Shown: positions 8,446-18,614, numbered from the stretch's first letter. The stretch is 64,000 bases of DNA from an uncultured Clostridia bacterium (GCA_948472945.1 CAOKVX010000004.1:1-64000); one strand, 5' to 3'. The notes: a model not told the origin generated them from the sequence alone. Made by a program: numbers and translations.

Positions 8446-10674
8446 ATGAGAAGCGAGTGGAGAGATTTTGCCGACGGCGTTTGGCAGACGGAAATCAACG
8501 TGAGCAATTTTATAAAAAAGAACTATAGGGAGTATGGTGGCGATTCATCATTTCTTGAGGGACCGACGGACAGAACGAAACGTGTAAACGGTATCGTGAA
8601 CGACCTGCTCATTAAGGAAAATGAAAACGGAGGCGTGCTTGACATTGACACAGAACACGTATCATCCCTCCTTTCATACAGGCCGGGATTTGTGAGCGGA
8701 GAAGACATTATAAAGGGGCTTCAGACGGAAAAACCGCTCTGCAGGGCAGTTAACCCGTTCGCCGGTTTCAGAAACGCAGAACAGGCCTGCAAGTCTTACG
8801 GATATGAGATGAGCGTGAAAGTGCGCGAGCATTTTGACTATAGGACGACCCACAACGACGGAGTATTCCGGGCTTATACCGACACAATGAAAAAAGCAAG
8901 GCACGTCGGACTTCTAACCGGGCTTCCGGACGCATACGGACGAGGCCGTATTGTCGGAGACTACAGGAGAATCGCTCTGTACGGCATGGATTTTCTCATC
9001 GACGAGAAGAAAAAGGACAAGACGGCACTCGGCGAGCTCGACATGAGCGAAGAAAATATTCATCTTATGGAAGACGTCGCAAAGCAGCTTGAATTTATGG
9101 GCCAGTTAATCCAAATGGCTAAAGAATACGGCTGTGATATCACACGTCCGGCCTCAAATGCGTACGAAGCCGTACAATGGCTGTATTTCGGCTATCTCGG
9201 CGCCGTAAAAGAGCAGAACGGCGCGGCCAACAGCATAGGACGAATAACGACATTTCTTGATATATATATTGAGCGTGATTTTGCGGAGGGAACGCTTACC
9301 GAAACCGAAGCGCAGGAACTTATCGACGACCTTGTAATAAAATTAAGGCTCGTGAGGCATCTTCGCACTCCTGAATACAATGATTTGTTTGCCGGCGACC
9401 CTACATGGGTGACATGTTCGGAGGCGGGCGTGACGACTGAGGGCAAGAGTATGGTTACAAAGACAAGCTATCGTATGCTTCAGACATTATATAATCTCGG
9501 TTCCTCGGCCGAGCCTAATATCACTATACTTTGGTCGCAGAATCTCCCAAAACCATACAAGGAATTCTGCGCGAAGGTTTCAATCGACACAGACTCTATA
9601 CAGTATGAAAATGACGATGTAATGCGGCGCATGTACGGCGACGACTACTGTATCGCATGCTGCGTATCGGCAATGCAGGTTGGGAAACAGATGCAGTTCT
9701 TCGGGGCGCGCTGCAACCTTGCAAAGGTACTTCTTATGTCTCTGAACGGCGGTAAGGATGAAATATACGGCGAACAAATAGCTCCCGAGGGTAAGGTGTA
9801 CGACGAGGGAGAGCCGCTTAACTATAATGAAGTAATTAAAAGCTTTAAGAGTTACGCATCATGGATGGCAAGGCTTTATGTAAACACAATGAACGTAATA
9901 CACTATATGCACGACAAATATGCATACGAAAGACTTATGATGTCACTCCACGACACAAACGTAAAAAGGCTTATGGCATTCGGCATAAGCGGGCTGTCAG
10001 TGCTCACCGACAGTCTCAGCGCAATAAAATATGCCAAAGTTATACCAATTAAAGATGAGCGCGGGATAATTGTAGATTACAAGACTGAGGGCAATTTCCC
10101 AAAATACGGAAATGACGACGACCGCGTTGACGATATCGCCCGCGACGTAACAGAATTTTTCTATAACGAGCTTTGCAAAACGCCGGCTTACCGAAATGCA
10201 AAACATACGCTTTCAATACTCACAATAACCTCAAATGTTATGTATGGAAGAAAAACAGGCTCAACTCCTGACGGACGCGCTGCCGGAGAACCTTTTGCAC
10301 CCGGTGCAAACCCTATGCACGGACGCGACTGCGAGGGCGCCCTTGCAAGCCTGAACTCCGTAGCAAAGCTTTCATACACATGCTGTCAGGATGGAATATC
10401 AAACACTTTTTCTATCACGCCGGAGACGCTCGGAACGGATATGGACGACAGGGTTAACAAGCTTGTGACAATGCTGGACGGTTACTTTGTTCAGGACGCC
10501 CACCATCTTAACGTAAATGTGCTGAACCGCGAGAAGTTAGTTGCCGCTATGGAAGACCCTACGTTATATCCAAGCCTTACAATACGCGTAAGCGGCTATG
10601 CGGTAAACTTTAACAAGCTTACCCGCGAGAAACAGGAGGAGGTTATCGACAGGACATTTCACTGTAAAATGTAA
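8446..10674 (+). CDS. pflB: Pyruvate formate-lyase (formate C-acetyltransferase)
   Basis: 742 aa, close to the roughly 760 aa of E. coli PflB. Converts pyruvate and CoA to acetyl-CoA and formate by a glycyl-radical mechanism under anaerobic conditions. The adjacent active-site cysteines are Cys405-Cys406 ([12 protein letters not shown]) and the radical glycine is Gly717 in RVSGYAVNF near the C-terminus, both in canonical positions. The AAGGAGAC ribosome site supports the ATG at 8446. It is controlled by the upstream ZTP riboswitch/terminator and followed 92 nt later by its activating enzyme. Formate from this enzyme feeds 10-formyl-THF and purine synthesis, which explains the sensor. Confidence 0.97.
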   Translation: MRSEWRDFADGVWQTEINVSNFIKKNYREYGGDSSFLEGPTDRTKRVNGIVNDLLIKENENGGVLDIDTEHVSSLLSYRPGFVSGEDIIKGLQTEKPLCRAVNPFAGFRNAEQACKSYGYEMSVKVREHFDYRTTHNDGVFRAYTDTMKKARHVGLLTGLPDAYGRGRIVGDYRRIALYGMDFLIDEKKKDKTALGELDMSEENIHLMEDVAKQLEFMGQLIQMAKEYGCDITRPASNAYEAVQWLYFGYLGAVKEQNGAANSIGRITTFLDIYIERDFAEGTLTETEAQELIDDLVIKLRLVRHLRTPEYNDLFAGDPTWVTCSEAGVTTEGKSMVTKTSYRMLQTLYNLGSSAEPNITILWSQNLPKPYKEFCAKVSIDTDSIQYENDDVMRRMYGDDYCIACCVSAMQVGKQMQFFGARCNLAKVLLMSLNGGKDEIYGEQIAPEGKVYDEGEPLNYNEVIKSFKSYASWMARLYVNTMNVIHYMHDKYAYERLMMSLHDTNVKRLMAFGISGLSVLTDSLSAIKYAKVIPIKDERGIIVDYKTEGNFPKYGNDDDRVDDIARDVTEFFYNELCKTPAYRNAKHTLSILTITSNVMYGRKTGSTPDGRAAGEPFAPGANPMHGRDCEGALASLNSVAKLSYTCCQDGISNTFSITPETLGTDMDDRVNKLVTMLDGYFVQDAHHLNVNVLNREKLVAAMEDPTLYPSLTIRVSGYAVNFNKLTREKQEEVIDRTFHCKM

Positions 10675-10766
10675 ATTCCGGTTTAAATAGCTTATCTATA
10701 GTTGAACTAACCGGATGTTAGGAATATTAACCATAAATATATTGTAGCAGGAGAATTACTTCATAA

Positions 10767-11486
10767 ATGAAAACGGAGCAATATTTATACGTACACTCAT
10801 TTGAATCAATGGCGGCGCTGGACGGCGAGGGAATACGCTACGGCGTATTCCTTACCGGCTGCCCGTTAAGATGCGTTTACTGCCATAATCCCGACACATG
10901 GACTGTCGCTGGCGCTCCCTTTACTCCAAAAGCTCTGGCCGATAAAATAAGACGGTACAAGCCATACTTTGGCGATAAGGGCGGCGTGACATTCAGCGGC
11001 GGAGAACCGCTGTTAAGCGCTGCCGGAATCAATGAGACGGCTCTTTATTTGGACGGATACGGAATAAAATATGCTCTTGACACGTCAGGCTGCGTACCGC
11101 TGACTGACGATGTAAAAACTTCAGTCAGCGGCGCTGAAATGATTATATGCGACGTCAAAATGTGGGATGATGAGACTTATTTAAAATATACCGGAATGGA
11201 CATGGCGAATGTACTTGATTTCCTTGAATTTGTGACAGACTCCGGCATACGTTTATGGATAAGAACCGTAATTGTCCCGGGAATAAACGACAGCGAGGAA
11301 ATACTTGACAGGTATTTAACAATAATTTCGCGGTTCAATCCTGAAAAGTACGAGCTCCTCGGTTTCCATACAATGGGTTTTTTCAAATATGAAAACCTCG
11401 GAATACAAAATCCTCTTGAAGGACGCAAACCGCTTGACAGCGAAACCCTTTATAGGTTACAGTCTTACTGTAACACAAAGCTTTGA
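10767..11486 (+). CDS. pflA: Pyruvate formate-lyase activating enzyme (radical SAM)
   Basis: 239 aa. The CxxxCxxC cluster of radical SAM activases is Cys32/Cys36/Cys39 (GCPLRCVYCHNPD), followed by TFSGGEPLL, the usual SAM-contact strand. It uses SAM and a 4Fe-4S cluster to abstract a hydrogen from Gly717 of PflB. A GGAG-type ribosome site precedes the ATG. It lies downstream of pflB on the same strand with no clear terminator between, so it should share the ZTP-controlled transcript. Confidence 0.96.
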   Translation: MKTEQYLYVHSFESMAALDGEGIRYGVFLTGCPLRCVYCHNPDTWTVAGAPFTPKALADKIRRYKPYFGDKGGVTFSGGEPLLSAAGINETALYLDGYGIKYALDTSGCVPLTDDVKTSVSGAEMIICDVKMWDDETYLKYTGMDMANVLDFLEFVTDSGIRLWIRTVIVPGINDSEEILDRYLTIISRFNPEKYELLGFHTMGFFKYENLGIQNPLEGRKPLDSETLYRLQSYCNTKL

Positions 11487-11535
11487 AGTTAATTAATACG
11501 GATGAGCGGTTATTTTTTAGATGGGAGCACTTATT

Positions 11536-12297
11536 ATGTACAACGAAATTGTTTCAATCGGGCCGGTTACAATTCACGGCTACGGACTCATGATAGCAAT
11601 CGGAATTATTGCGGCTCTTACCGCAGGAATTTTTCTGGCAAAAAGAAAGGGTATTAACCCTGACGAACTGTACAACCTGACCTTTATTGCGGTAATAGGC
11701 GGATTTATGTGTGCAAAAATACTTTACTGCGTCGTAGAATGGAAAACATTTATTGACGAGCCGCTCAAAACACTAGGCTCGGATGGATTTGTCGTATACG
11801 GCGGCATAATAGGCGGTACGCTGCTCTGCGGACTGTACTGCCGGTTTAAAAAGCTGTCGTTCCTGAAGTATTTTGACGTTGTGCTGCCTTCCGTAGCAAT
11901 CGCGCAGGGCTTCGGCAGAATCGGATGCTTTCTGGCCGGATGCTGCTATGGGCGTGAAACGGATTCATTTGTAGGCATAACTTTCAAAAATTCAAATTAT
12001 GCTCCTAACAACGTAAGCCTTATACCGACACAGCTGTTTTCAAGCGCAGGATGCTTTCTTATGGCGGCAGTATTGTTTTTCTATGCGCGAAAGCAGCGTA
12101 TAGACGGGCGCACTGGCGCGCTTTACTTAATATTTTACAGCATAGGCCGCTCGGTTATCGAGATTTTCAGAAATGATTTCCGGGGTGAGATAGGCGTGCT
12201 TTCAACCTCTCAGTTTATCTCAATATTCATTCTTTTGTCCGGAATAGTCATGTTCATACAGCCGTGGAACAGGACGGATAAAAAGAACAATAATTAA
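11536..12297 (+). CDS. lgt: Prolipoprotein diacylglyceryl transferase
   Basis: 253 aa from the ATG at 11536, chosen because GGGAG lies 8 nt upstream; an ATG 15 nt earlier would overlap that site. Polytopic membrane enzyme that transfers diacylglycerol from phosphatidylglycerol to the lipobox cysteine of prolipoproteins. Family motifs are HGYGLMIAIGI near the N-terminus, the YGGIIGG segment and RIGCFLAGCCYG. It follows pflA by about 50 nt and may be partly co-transcribed. A lipoprotein client in this window is the vWA protein at 22.9 kb. Confidence 0.95.
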   Translation: MYNEIVSIGPVTIHGYGLMIAIGIIAALTAGIFLAKRKGINPDELYNLTFIAVIGGFMCAKILYCVVEWKTFIDEPLKTLGSDGFVVYGGIIGGTLLCGLYCRFKKLSFLKYFDVVLPSVAIAQGFGRIGCFLAGCCYGRETDSFVGITFKNSNYAPNNVSLIPTQLFSSAGCFLMAAVLFFYARKQRIDGRTGALYLIFYSIGRSVIEIFRNDFRGEIGVLSTSQFISIFILLSGIVMFIQPWNRTDKKNNN

Positions 12298-12303
12298 CGA
12301 AAT

Positions 12304-13053
12304 TTAGCTGTAAAATCCCATATATTCATTAAATATATTAAACAGCATGTCTCCAGAACAGACCGGTATCTCAGCCGAGTCTTCCCTGTCGCTGTCAATA
12401 CGCACGTACTCGTACATGTCGGTTGCCGTTGTAAGTACAAGCCCTGATATGACTTCATAGTCAGGGCCGAACAATACTTCAAGATATTCGTTATATTTGG
12501 CCGCCTGCTTAACGTCGTCTCCCTCAATCTCATCTTTCATCTTAAATTCAAGCGAGAACACGTATTTTTCGGTTATCACAAGCACGTCCGCATATATCCT
12601 TATATGCTTTGCCTTTTTGATTCTCAGCTCAAACACAATCTCCCAGGACAAATATTCAACTTCGTCAAGGTCTTCAAAAAGCCGCGCCATCGTGTCATGG
12701 GCATCCTCAAACGAATGGAACAGCCCTCTAGTGTCATTTAGGTTGCGTCCGATATACACACATCCTTCTTTCAGAGCATCTAACCATTCACTGCACGGCG
12801 TTCGCAGAAACGTATCGACATCACTGTAGTATCCGCTGAAATCCTCAAGCCCGTAATGCGGCCTGGACTGCCTTATAAGCCCGTGCCATCTGTAATCCCT
12901 GTCCTGATAACACAGCTCTTTTATATAAGGTGAACCATATAGGTAACGGTTAATTACAGAGCGCTCCTTTCCAAGAGCCTTTCCTATTTCCCTAGCTTTA
13001 ATTCCGTCATTTTTACATATGACTGCAAATATAGCCCTCTCAATTGAATCCAT
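12304..13053 (-). CDS. Winged-helix plus PD-(D/E)XK nuclease-like protein
   Basis: 249 aa. Residues 1-60 look like a winged helix (IKAREIGKALGKERSVINRYLYG, a helix-turn-helix pattern, then YRWHGL). Residues 135-195 carry a nuclease-like core: Asp156 in IYADVLVIT, Glu169-x-Lys171 in FSLEFKMK, and Gln183-x3-Tyr187 (QAAKY), the D...ExK plus QxxxY pattern of RecB-type PD-(D/E)XK nucleases. No ATPase or methylase gene is adjacent. It converges with lgt, with only 6 nt between them. I know no named function; a DNA repair or defence nuclease is inference from motifs only. Confidence 0.6.
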   Translation of the reverse strand: MDSIERAIFAVICKNDGIKAREIGKALGKERSVINRYLYGSPYIKELCYQDRDYRWHGLIRQSRPHYGLEDFSGYYSDVDTFLRTPCSEWLDALKEGCVYIGRNLNDTRGLFHSFEDAHDTMARLFEDLDEVEYLSWEIVFELRIKKAKHIRIYADVLVITEKYVFSLEFKMKDEIEGDDVKQAAKYNEYLEVLFGPDYEVISGLVLTTATDMYEYVRIDSDREDSAEIPVCSGDMLFNIFNEYMGFYS

Positions 13054-13129
13054 GCTTCATCTCCCCATATACTACTGTAACTGCCGTATTACATCAGACA
13101 GCTATGCAAAGAACAATTTTATAATTTAA

Positions 13130-14080
13130 TTATTCAGGTTTAAGTTCGCATTCCCGAAATAATCTGTTTACAAATATATTATAGTCGGTCAGTATATGTG
13201 ATTTCTTTAACAATCTGGCGTACTCGGCATTTCCCTCAAACAAATCTATCATATAACGCCATATCTCTTTCATTTTTAAAATAACTACCCTCTCCCCGGG
13301 CATTGTGCATCTATATTCACTGTAAACTGCGTCATGAAACCGCCTCAGAGTGTCTTTATCAGTCATTGCATTTTTTCCGCTCCTTATGATATTAAAAAGC
13401 GACGGATTTCTTATAAGACCCCTGCCGGCCATAACAGGCAGCTCCCTTCCGCAGGCCTGTATAATCCTATCGTAGTCGTCAGACGTGTTGATATCTCCGT
13501 TATAACAGACCGGATTCACGCTCGCGCCCATCGCAAAAATAAATTCCTCGATATGAGGTTTTCCGTTATAATATTCCTCCCTCACACGCGGATGTATTAT
13601 AAGCTCATATATAGGATACCTGTTAAATATAGCAATAAGCCCTTCTATCTCACCGGGAGCTTTGAGGCCAAGCCTTGTCTTGACCGATACGTTAATATCA
13701 GTAAGCTCGGAAAATATACAGTGCAGGAATTCATCGAGCTGTTTTTTCTTTCCAAGAAAGCCTGAACCTTTGCCTTTTGAAACCACCGTTCCGGACGGAC
13801 AGCCAAGGTTAAGATTCACTTCTTCATATCCCATCTCTTTTATAATACGCGCAAACCTGATAAAATTTGATGCGTCATTTGAAATAATCTGCGGAACAAC
13901 ATTTAAGCCTTTGTTGTTTTCAGGGGTAACGTCGCAGATTTCCCTCTTTTTCATCTTATGGCTGCCCTCGGCCGCGATGAACGGGGTAAATAATTTGTCG
14001 GCCCCGCCATAATATGCGTCGAACACATTCCGGTACGTGTGTACCGTTAATCCCTCCATAGGGGCCATATACAACTGCAT
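13130..14080 (-). CDS. dus: tRNA-dihydrouridine synthase
   Basis: 316 aa from the ATG of MQLYMAPMEGLTVHTYRN, preceded by an AGGAGA site; an upstream in-frame start at 14137 would add a non-family extension. FMN enzyme that reduces uridine to dihydrouridine in tRNA D-loops. Visible motifs are the N-terminal MAPMEG flavin strand, the catalytic Cys in NLGCPSGTVVSKGKGSGF and the phosphate-binding VMAGRGLIRNPSLF. It lies 65 nt after the start of the ANT(6)-like gene's stop region on the same strand. Which D-loop positions it modifies cannot be read. Confidence 0.93.
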   Translation of the reverse strand: MQLYMAPMEGLTVHTYRNVFDAYYGGADKLFTPFIAAEGSHKMKKREICDVTPENNKGLNVVPQIISNDASNFIRFARIIKEMGYEEVNLNLGCPSGTVVSKGKGSGFLGKKKQLDEFLHCIFSELTDINVSVKTRLGLKAPGEIEGLIAIFNRYPIYELIIHPRVREEYYNGKPHIEEFIFAMGASVNPVCYNGDINTSDDYDRIIQACGRELPVMAGRGLIRNPSLFNIIRSGKNAMTDKDTLRRFHDAVYSEYRCTMPGERVVILKMKEIWRYMIDLFEGNAEYARLLKKSHILTDYNIFVNRLFRECELKPE

Positions 14081-14145
14081 GTTTCGTTCTCCTAATCTTA
14101 TATTTTTAAGGCGTTTATGACAACATTGTATTGCCATAATTTTGC

Positions 14146-15021
14146 TTAAACCTCTATACTTCCAAGCCCTTTTACGTACTTAAAATACTGCATTGCGGCC
14201 TGCGCCTCATCGCTGTTATATTCAAATCCAAGGCTGACTGCCGTAAAACGTGCGGCGTCATCAAACAAATCGCACATTATTTTGACTGAACGCCACATCT
14301 CCCCGGCCACCGAGCCGCAGTACGTTTCAAGAAACAGCTCGTATTCCTCAGCGTCAAGCCATCTGTGTAAATATTTGCCGGACTTTCCCGCACTTACCGA
14401 AAATTTCGTCATTATCCCAACTTTCCACTCAAGCATTTTAACCAGCTGCGGGCGTACATGGCAATTTAGCATATCCTGAGCATACGGTATTTCATACCGC
14501 CGTATTCCTTTAACAACATTGTTGAGACACCACCAAAATTCGTTGCACGTAGTAATAAATTCAACGTCAGACGGCTTTTTAATCCACCTGTGTGAATCCG
14601 TTGTTTCAGGCACAGCCTCAAGTATGCCATCCTTGTCAAGAAGCGGTACGCACATCCTGTCTTCATAGACCGCACCAAGGCCGCTCCTCTCCACATGGAT
14701 GTCCATCCTATTTCCATCCGTATAAATAACAAGCCATCCGTAGCTGTCGTCAAAACAGACGGGTTTGCCAAGCATTTTGTCCATCTCATCAGGCTTCTGC
14801 ATGTATAAAACATCGCCAAATTTTAAAATGAAATCGTCGTCCATATAAAACTTTGACGTGTCGTTTACCACGAAAACAATATCATAATCCTGCAATATAT
14901 CCCTGTCAGCGTTAGGATTGGCGCGCGAACCGTTCATATACACCGCCCTTATGCGCTCGTCCTCCTCTGCAACGCTGCGTATTAATTCCATCATTGTTTG
15001 TTCATCTCTCATATGCTCCAT
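14146..15021 (-). CDS. Aminoglycoside 6-adenylyltransferase family protein
   Basis: About 291 aa. Start taken at the ATG at 15021 (AAGGA 8 nt upstream); a start at 15030 is possible. The nucleotidyltransferase signature is visible (MNGSRANPN followed by DYDIVFVV, then MDIHVE), and the whole length fits the ANT(6)/AadE streptomycin-adenylyltransferase family. Members transfer AMP to streptomycin, but chromosomal relatives in Clostridia are often of unproven activity. No mobile-element features surround it and base composition matches the neighbours, so it looks like a resident gene; a resistance role is unproven. Confidence 0.85.
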   Translation of the reverse strand: MEHMRDEQTMMELIRSVAEEDERIRAVYMNGSRANPNADRDILQDYDIVFVVNDTSKFYMDDDFILKFGDVLYMQKPDEMDKMLGKPVCFDDSYGWLVIYTDGNRMDIHVERSGLGAVYEDRMCVPLLDKDGILEAVPETTDSHRWIKKPSDVEFITTCNEFWWCLNNVVKGIRRYEIPYAQDMLNCHVRPQLVKMLEWKVGIMTKFSVSAGKSGKYLHRWLDAEEYELFLETYCGSVAGEMWRSVKIMCDLFDDAARFTAVSLGFEYNSDEAQAAMQYFKYVKGLGSIEV

Positions 15022-15074
15022 AAGGTCCATCCTTTTCTGAAAAAGTAGCTCATGCTCCGTTTAATATAGGGCAT

Positions 15075-16010
15075 TTATTTGACTATATATGACGCCATCA
15101 TTGCAAATCCCGTCGCAAACATCACGATTGCCACCGCTACGGCAATAACAATAGATACTACAAGCTTCGTTGTCCCTTCTGCCTTAATCCTGTTAAGTCC
15201 TTTCAGAAGCATTGAGCCGCCGAGCAGTAAAAACGGCGTGACGCATCCTATAATAAGATACGCCGCCAGCGCCATAGGAATTGTGCCGCGGGTGAGCGTC
15301 TCGGCAGTATCTATCGTCTCCGTCATGTCTCCCGCCAAAATACTTAGCATCTGTGCAAAAAAGTTATTGACAAAATGAAACAGCATATTATAAAAGAAAT
15401 TATCCGTCGTTATAAGCACATAAGAAAGTATTCCTCCCAAAATAGCCGTTCCTATAAACCTGTAAAAGTCCATATGGAATAGGCCAAAAAATATTCCCAT
15501 TATAATACATGTCAGCATTTTAGATTTTATTTTCTTCATAAAGCAGCGCTGTATAAATCCCCTGTGCAGCATTTCCTCGCACACCGCAGGCATAACCGCG
15601 ACTACAAAAAGCGCGGGAATTACCGGCCAGCTGTTGATAAATGAACTTATATTGGCATTTACTTCAAGCCCCCCCGGGAAAAAGTAAAAGAAAATAAGAT
15701 TTATTATAATGACAAGCATCAGAGCGCCGGCCCATATGACAATAGTTCCGAAAAACTCATTTACCCTGATTCTCTTAAACGGAAGCATCTCCCTGACGTT
15801 CAGGCCAACAACCCACGCCGCCCCAAGGCTTATTGCTACAAACGCAAGCTCGGTTATAACCATCCCCCACATTCCGAGGTAATACTGCGCCGCCGCCAGA
15901 ACATAAAACGATACGCCCAGCTCCAGCAACATGACAACTACGGCTGCCAACGGTCCGGGTTTAGGGAATTTCTGTTCATTTTCATTCATATAATGCACCA
16001 AGCCTTTCAT
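15075..16010 (-). CDS. CPBP (CAAX-type) intramembrane metalloprotease
   Basis: 311 aa with about eight hydrophobic segments. The Abi/CPBP signature is present: Glu145-Glu146...Arg150 (EEMLHRGF), His179 (FGLFHMDF) and His212...Asn216 (HFVNN). Family members are glutamic-type intramembrane proteases involved in peptide maturation, immunity to bacteriocins or membrane stress. An alternative start is the ATG at 15989; neither has a strong ribosome site. It lies between a glycosyltransferase and the ANT(6)-like gene on the same strand. No substrate peptide gene is visible nearby. Confidence 0.88.
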   Translation of the reverse strand: MKGLVHYMNENEQKFPKPGPLAAVVVMLLELGVSFYVLAAAQYYLGMWGMVITELAFVAISLGAAWVVGLNVREMLPFKRIRVNEFFGTIVIWAGALMLVIIINLIFFYFFPGGLEVNANISSFINSWPVIPALFVVAVMPAVCEEMLHRGFIQRCFMKKIKSKMLTCIIMGIFFGLFHMDFYRFIGTAILGGILSYVLITTDNFFYNMLFHFVNNFFAQMLSILAGDMTETIDTAETLTRGTIPMALAAYLIIGCVTPFLLLGGSMLLKGLNRIKAEGTTKLVVSIVIAVAVAIVMFATGFAMMASYIVK

Positions 16011-16159
16011 GTTTTATAATCTTCTTCAAATGTCTTTCATTTTTCTTTGTTCACTCTTATCTGTATTCTGTTTTGCTTTTCTTTTTTATTGCTTTTAAAA
16101 TCTTTCTTTTATATACTTTTTTAATTCTTGTATTTCTCATTTTTTTAAATATTCCGCTT

Positions 16160-18340
16160 TTATCTATTTTCATTAAATACTATATTTGCAACCCTCTCTG
16201 CCGCGTGTCCGTCGTCCATGCAGCAGAACCTGTCGTAAAATTCATTGTATCGGTCTTCATAATCATTTTTTACCGCATCTATATTCATAAGCGCCCCAAA
16301 CAATTCCTGTTCATTATACAAAAGCGGGCCCGGCAGCTCCGTCTCCATGTCGATATAAAATCCCCTGAGCGTATCCCTGTATTTATCAAAATCGTATACA
16401 TAGAATAATATAGGGCGTTTCAAATTTGCAAAGTCGAAAAACACCGACGAGTAATCCGTAATACATATATCTGATATGAGATAAAGCTCCGCTATGTCGT
16501 CATACCGACTCACATTTACTGCAAATCCGTCAAGTCCGGCAGTGTCAACCGCATCCGCAATAAAGTAGTGCGTCCTTATAAGTATAACATATCTATCGCC
16601 AAACATATCCCTCATCTTATTCAGATCTAGCTTTAGCGCAAACTGGTATCTGCCCGGGCCGTAGTATTCATCGTCACGCCACGTTGGTGCATACAGTATG
16701 ACTTTCTTATCCTGCGGTATGGACAGCCTCTTCTTAATAACATCGGCCTGTTCCTGCATATCGGACGCGTAAAGTATGTCGTTTCTCGGATATCCCGTCT
16801 CTATAATCCTGTCCTTTGGAAACAGGAAACAGCTCTCGAAAACTTTTGTCGAAAAAGGATTGTCCGAAATAAGATAAGTCCATTTTCTTGACTGTGCGTA
16901 TACATCCATCTTATACTGCGGCGTCGCCGCGTGTATGTCATCCATATCAAACACCAGCCTTTTTAGCGGCGTTCCGTGCCACGTCTCAAGCAGTACGCCC
17001 CCTTTACGCCTGTTCATCCAAACGGGCTGCCTCATATTGTTGACATAATAACCTGCGCGCGATGTATAGTAAAACCATCTAAACCCCAGATATTTTACTT
17101 TCGTTACATTGCCCGGGATGTCTGTATTTTTATCGTTAATTACCCATATATATCTGTATTTACCGCCATACTCCTTTTGAAGATATTGATAAATGTACTT
17201 GCAGCTGTCGCTGTAGTTTTTTCCAAGAAAGCTCTCAAAGACTATCCAGTCGCGCCTCATAGACAGACGCCTGAACAAATATTTTTCTATCATCCTGAAA
17301 AAATAAGTGGGGCGCGCAAAAAAATTGCGTATACGCTTTTGCCTGCGCTTTCTCTTATCCGCCGCCCTATCCTTTTTTATTTTCTTAACTACCCCGGCGA
17401 TAAGGTCATCCCGCCCCGACGCGGCGACCGCTCCGTCAAGACTCCTTAAAAATATATCGTTTCTGTTTTTCACTTTCAGCTGGTCAACCGCCGGAAACTG
17501 TATGCTGTCATTGTGTATTCTCTTTATATATATCATTTTATCGAGAAAGCATACGTTATCAGTATTGCCATAAAGAGCGGCGGTGTATGCCATATCGCAG
17601 TATAGTTCATTTTCAGCGTCAAATTCAAGCAACTTTCCGTCCCCGTACGCTTTCATAATGTAGTCCCGCCTGACAAGGCTGTTTAGTATCGTAAGGTTAA
17701 ATCTGCACATATTTCCCGCGGCCAGAAATCGGTCCGGTCTGCGTCCGTCATCCGCCCCGTCATGTTTCCGGTTTTCGCGGTTCGGGCATTCGCACTCACT
17801 CAGGTCCGGTTCAGCCCTGCCTGCGTTATCCTCACATCCGTTACCGTTACCGCTAACGTAGGTAAAGTACTTAAACATTGTCTCCTCTATGGGCCCAGTT
17901 ATTATATCATGCAGGCCCATCCTTACAGATTCCGCCATAACCCGCAGCGTATCTTGCAATATATAGTCGTCACTGTCCATAAAATATATGTAATCGCCCT
18001 TTGCCGCCCTTAATCCTTCATTCCTCAGCATGGCGGTATTGTATTTTCCGCTTACCGGAATAACATTTACAGTTAAACGCTCCCCAAACAATACCTTATA
18101 TTTATCAAGCACGGTTAAAGCCTCATCCCTGTACTTTTGGCTGCCGCACATAACACACCCGTCTGCACCAAATCCGTAAACATCTTTGTCTTCTTTCGCT
18201 TTCCCATCGTCAACGACTACTATAAGCTCAAACGAAACTTCAGTCGCTTTACAGTCCGACAGGGACCGGTCTAAGCTTTCCATCGCATCCTGCAGAAAAT
18301 GTATTCCCTTGTAATACGGCATAATTATACTTATAATCAT
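16160..18340 (-). CDS. GT2 glycosyltransferase / TagF-like glycerophosphotransferase fusion
   Basis: 726 aa with two enzymatic domains. Residues 1-290 are a GT-A family 2 glycosyltransferase (SIIMPYYKG start, VVVDDG, MDSDDYI metal site). Residues from about 355 match CDP-glycerol glycerophosphotransferases (TagB/TagF): WHGTPLKRL, TGYPRNDIL, YAPTWRDD, ITDYSSVFFDFANLKRPILF. Such fusions make polyol-phosphate cell-wall or capsular polymers. A stretch at about 175-205 is rich in charged residues and looks like a loop. It is isolated from other wall genes. The call is firm for both domains; the polymer is unknown. Confidence 0.9.
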   Translation of the reverse strand: MIISIIMPYYKGIHFLQDAMESLDRSLSDCKATEVSFELIVVVDDGKAKEDKDVYGFGADGCVMCGSQKYRDEALTVLDKYKVLFGERLTVNVIPVSGKYNTAMLRNEGLRAAKGDYIYFMDSDDYILQDTLRVMAESVRMGLHDIITGPIEETMFKYFTYVSGNGNGCEDNAGRAEPDLSECECPNRENRKHDGADDGRRPDRFLAAGNMCRFNLTILNSLVRRDYIMKAYGDGKLLEFDAENELYCDMAYTAALYGNTDNVCFLDKMIYIKRIHNDSIQFPAVDQLKVKNRNDIFLRSLDGAVAASGRDDLIAGVVKKIKKDRAADKRKRRQKRIRNFFARPTYFFRMIEKYLFRRLSMRRDWIVFESFLGKNYSDSCKYIYQYLQKEYGGKYRYIWVINDKNTDIPGNVTKVKYLGFRWFYYTSRAGYYVNNMRQPVWMNRRKGGVLLETWHGTPLKRLVFDMDDIHAATPQYKMDVYAQSRKWTYLISDNPFSTKVFESCFLFPKDRIIETGYPRNDILYASDMQEQADVIKKRLSIPQDKKVILYAPTWRDDEYYGPGRYQFALKLDLNKMRDMFGDRYVILIRTHYFIADAVDTAGLDGFAVNVSRYDDIAELYLISDICITDYSSVFFDFANLKRPILFYVYDFDKYRDTLRGFYIDMETELPGPLLYNEQELFGALMNIDAVKNDYEDRYNEFYDRFCCMDDGHAAERVANIVFNENR

Positions 18341-18452
18341 ACGTCGTTCCCCTTAGTGTACAATTACATGACTATGTCAGGCTCAAAATACCTTTTGACC
18401 CCAACATCAATACATTAAGTATAACAAATGCATTGATGAAAGGCAAATTTAT

Positions 18453-18481
18453 TTGACAATATTTACTTTGTTTGTTATAAT
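18453..18481 (+). promoter_or_regulatory. Promoter of tRNA-Leu
   Basis: Consensus TTGACA (18453-18458), 17-nt spacer, TATAAT (18476-18481). It lies about 55 nt before the tRNA. Confidence 0.8.
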
Positions 18482-18534
18482 TTCATATGTTCTATAGCAG
18501 AAACGCTGATTAAGTCAGTGTTTCCTCATAATAT

Positions 18535-18614
<80 letters not shown>

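Noticed and set aside
10675-10766. Terminator between pflB and pflA
   Set aside because: The TCCGGTT/AACCGGA pairing has a long loop and no T-run; co-transcription is more likely.
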